Below, one piece after another: positions 63,480 through 64,000 of a stretch of 64,000 nt of DNA; position 1 is the stretch's first letter, and each line of letters begins with the position of its first letter. The notes beneath the pieces were generated by a model. It was not told the origin of the DNA, ran no database searches, and worked only from the letters and a program-made list of their open reading frames with translations. The translations under genes were made by a program, and so were the position numbers. The stretch is from Kribbella sp. VKM Ac-2568. Its GTDB lineage: Bacteria > Actinomycetota > Actinomycetes > Propionibacteriales > Kribbellaceae. Location of the stretch: NCBI RefSeq assembly GCF_004345365.1, contig NZ_SLVF01000003.1, forward strand, positions 496,001 to 560,000. Direction: 5' to 3'.

Positions 63480-64000
63480 GTGCCTGAACTCCTCCGCGAT
63501 CCTCTCGAGCGCGCACTCGCCTCCGCCGTGGCCGCGATGTCGCTGTCCCGTGGAATGTTCTTCGCCGTCAGCGCCCTGTACTTCACCCGCGGAGTCGGCC
63601 TGTCTCCCGCCGTCGTCGGGATCGGTCTCACCCTCGCCGGAGGGGTCGGCGTCCTGGCGTCGTACGCCGGTGGGCGACTGAGCGACCGATGCGGTGCCGA
63701 TCGGCTCCAGCAGTGGGCGCTGGCCGCGAACGGAGCCTCGCTGCTGGCGTACGCCCTCGCCGGCAACGTCGTCAGCTTCGTCCTGGTCGCGGCCTGCGTC
63801 TCCGCCACCCGCGGCCTGCAGAGCACCGCCCAGATGACGATGCTCGCCCGTTGGTACGTCGGCCCGGAGCGGGTCGCTGTCCGCGCCCGGCTGCGGGTGG
63901 TGATGAACGTCCTCATCGGCATCGGCACCCTGCTCGCGGGACTGGCTCTGATGGCCGACACCACAATGGCATACCGCCTAACGGTGGTACTCGTCGGCGC
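63480..64000 (+). CDS. MFS transporter, N-terminal part (cut by window end)
   Basis: The frame from GTG 63480 is open to the end of the window (173 complete codons). It shows helices 1-5 of an MFS transporter (MSLSRGMFFAVSALYFTRG, GGRLSDRCGADRLQQWALA as motif A, LASYA). It is divergent from the DUF5937-type regulator with 56 bases between them. The substrate is unknown and the end is outside the window. Confidence 0.85.
   Translation, partial: MPELLRDPLERALASAVAAMSLSRGMFFAVSALYFTRGVGLSPAVVGIGLTLAGGVGVLASYAGGRLSDRCGADRLQQWALAANGASLLAYALAGNVVSFVLVAACVSATRGLQSTAQMTMLARWYVGPERVAVRARLRVVMNVLIGIGTLLAGLALMADTTMAYRLTVVLVG

Overview
The window is high-GC DNA with frequent GTG starts, tightly overlapping genes (ATGA and GTGA junctions) and several probably leaderless transcripts. 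Together with the dnaX-ybaB-recR order, a small SRP RNA and F420-dependent and SigE-type genes, this points to an actinomycete, most likely of the Nocardioides/Kribbella group. The assignment is inferred from gene style, not proven. It is chromosomal: there are no phage, plasmid, IS or CRISPR signatures.

Layout. 0-13 kb: tRNA-Pro, a serine hydrolase, lipB, a CBM9-like protein, an orphan TPR protein, a 3-oxoacid CoA-transferase pair, a PfkB sugar kinase, a LysR/SDR divergent pair with a clear operator, and then a divergent module of a Nudix regulator facing an SPFH protein plus an NAD-kinase-like protein, with two copies of a palindrome between them. 13-30 kb: one 16-kb minus-strand operon for an exported cell-surface polysaccharide. 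It holds an ABC-2 permease and ATPase, six genes for glycosyltransferases or related proteins, an O-acyltransferase, and five enzymes that match the UDP-GlcNAc to UDP-ManNAc3NAcA route (WbpA, B, E, D, I type). A frameshifted peptidase remnant lies beyond its 3' end and a truncated trypsin-family gene beyond its 5' end.

31-48 kb: a TrmB/LuxR-like regulator, then asd-lysC. An accessory stretch follows: ArsR/SRPBCC, a reductase, MerR with an overlapping operator-promoter, an MFS exporter, dinB with a LexA box on its start codon, TetR/SnoaL/MFS, and an adenosine-deaminase-like gene. After it comes the replication/recombination group DUF5063-recR-ybaB-dnaX, with a cluster of DnaA-box-like sites between ybaB and dnaX.

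48-64 kb: a frameshifted fructosamine-kinase-type gene translationally coupled to rmlA, a nucleotidyltransferase, fatty-acyl-CoA ligase and acyl-CoA dehydrogenase, a MarR-controlled metallo-hydrolase/SRPBCC operon with a perfect palindrome on its promoter, nadE, the SRP RNA (ffs), an F420-type oxidoreductase, an unusual GNAT-SET fusion coupled to a Vat-like acetyltransferase, tRNA-Ser, an ECF sigma factor overlapping a membrane protein, and a divergent ArsR-like regulator/MFS pair cut by the window end.

Most interesting: the Nudix-SPFH-NAD-kinase-like module with its twin operator, the complete diamino-uronic acid pathway inside an ABC-exported polysaccharide operon, and the GNAT-SET fusion.
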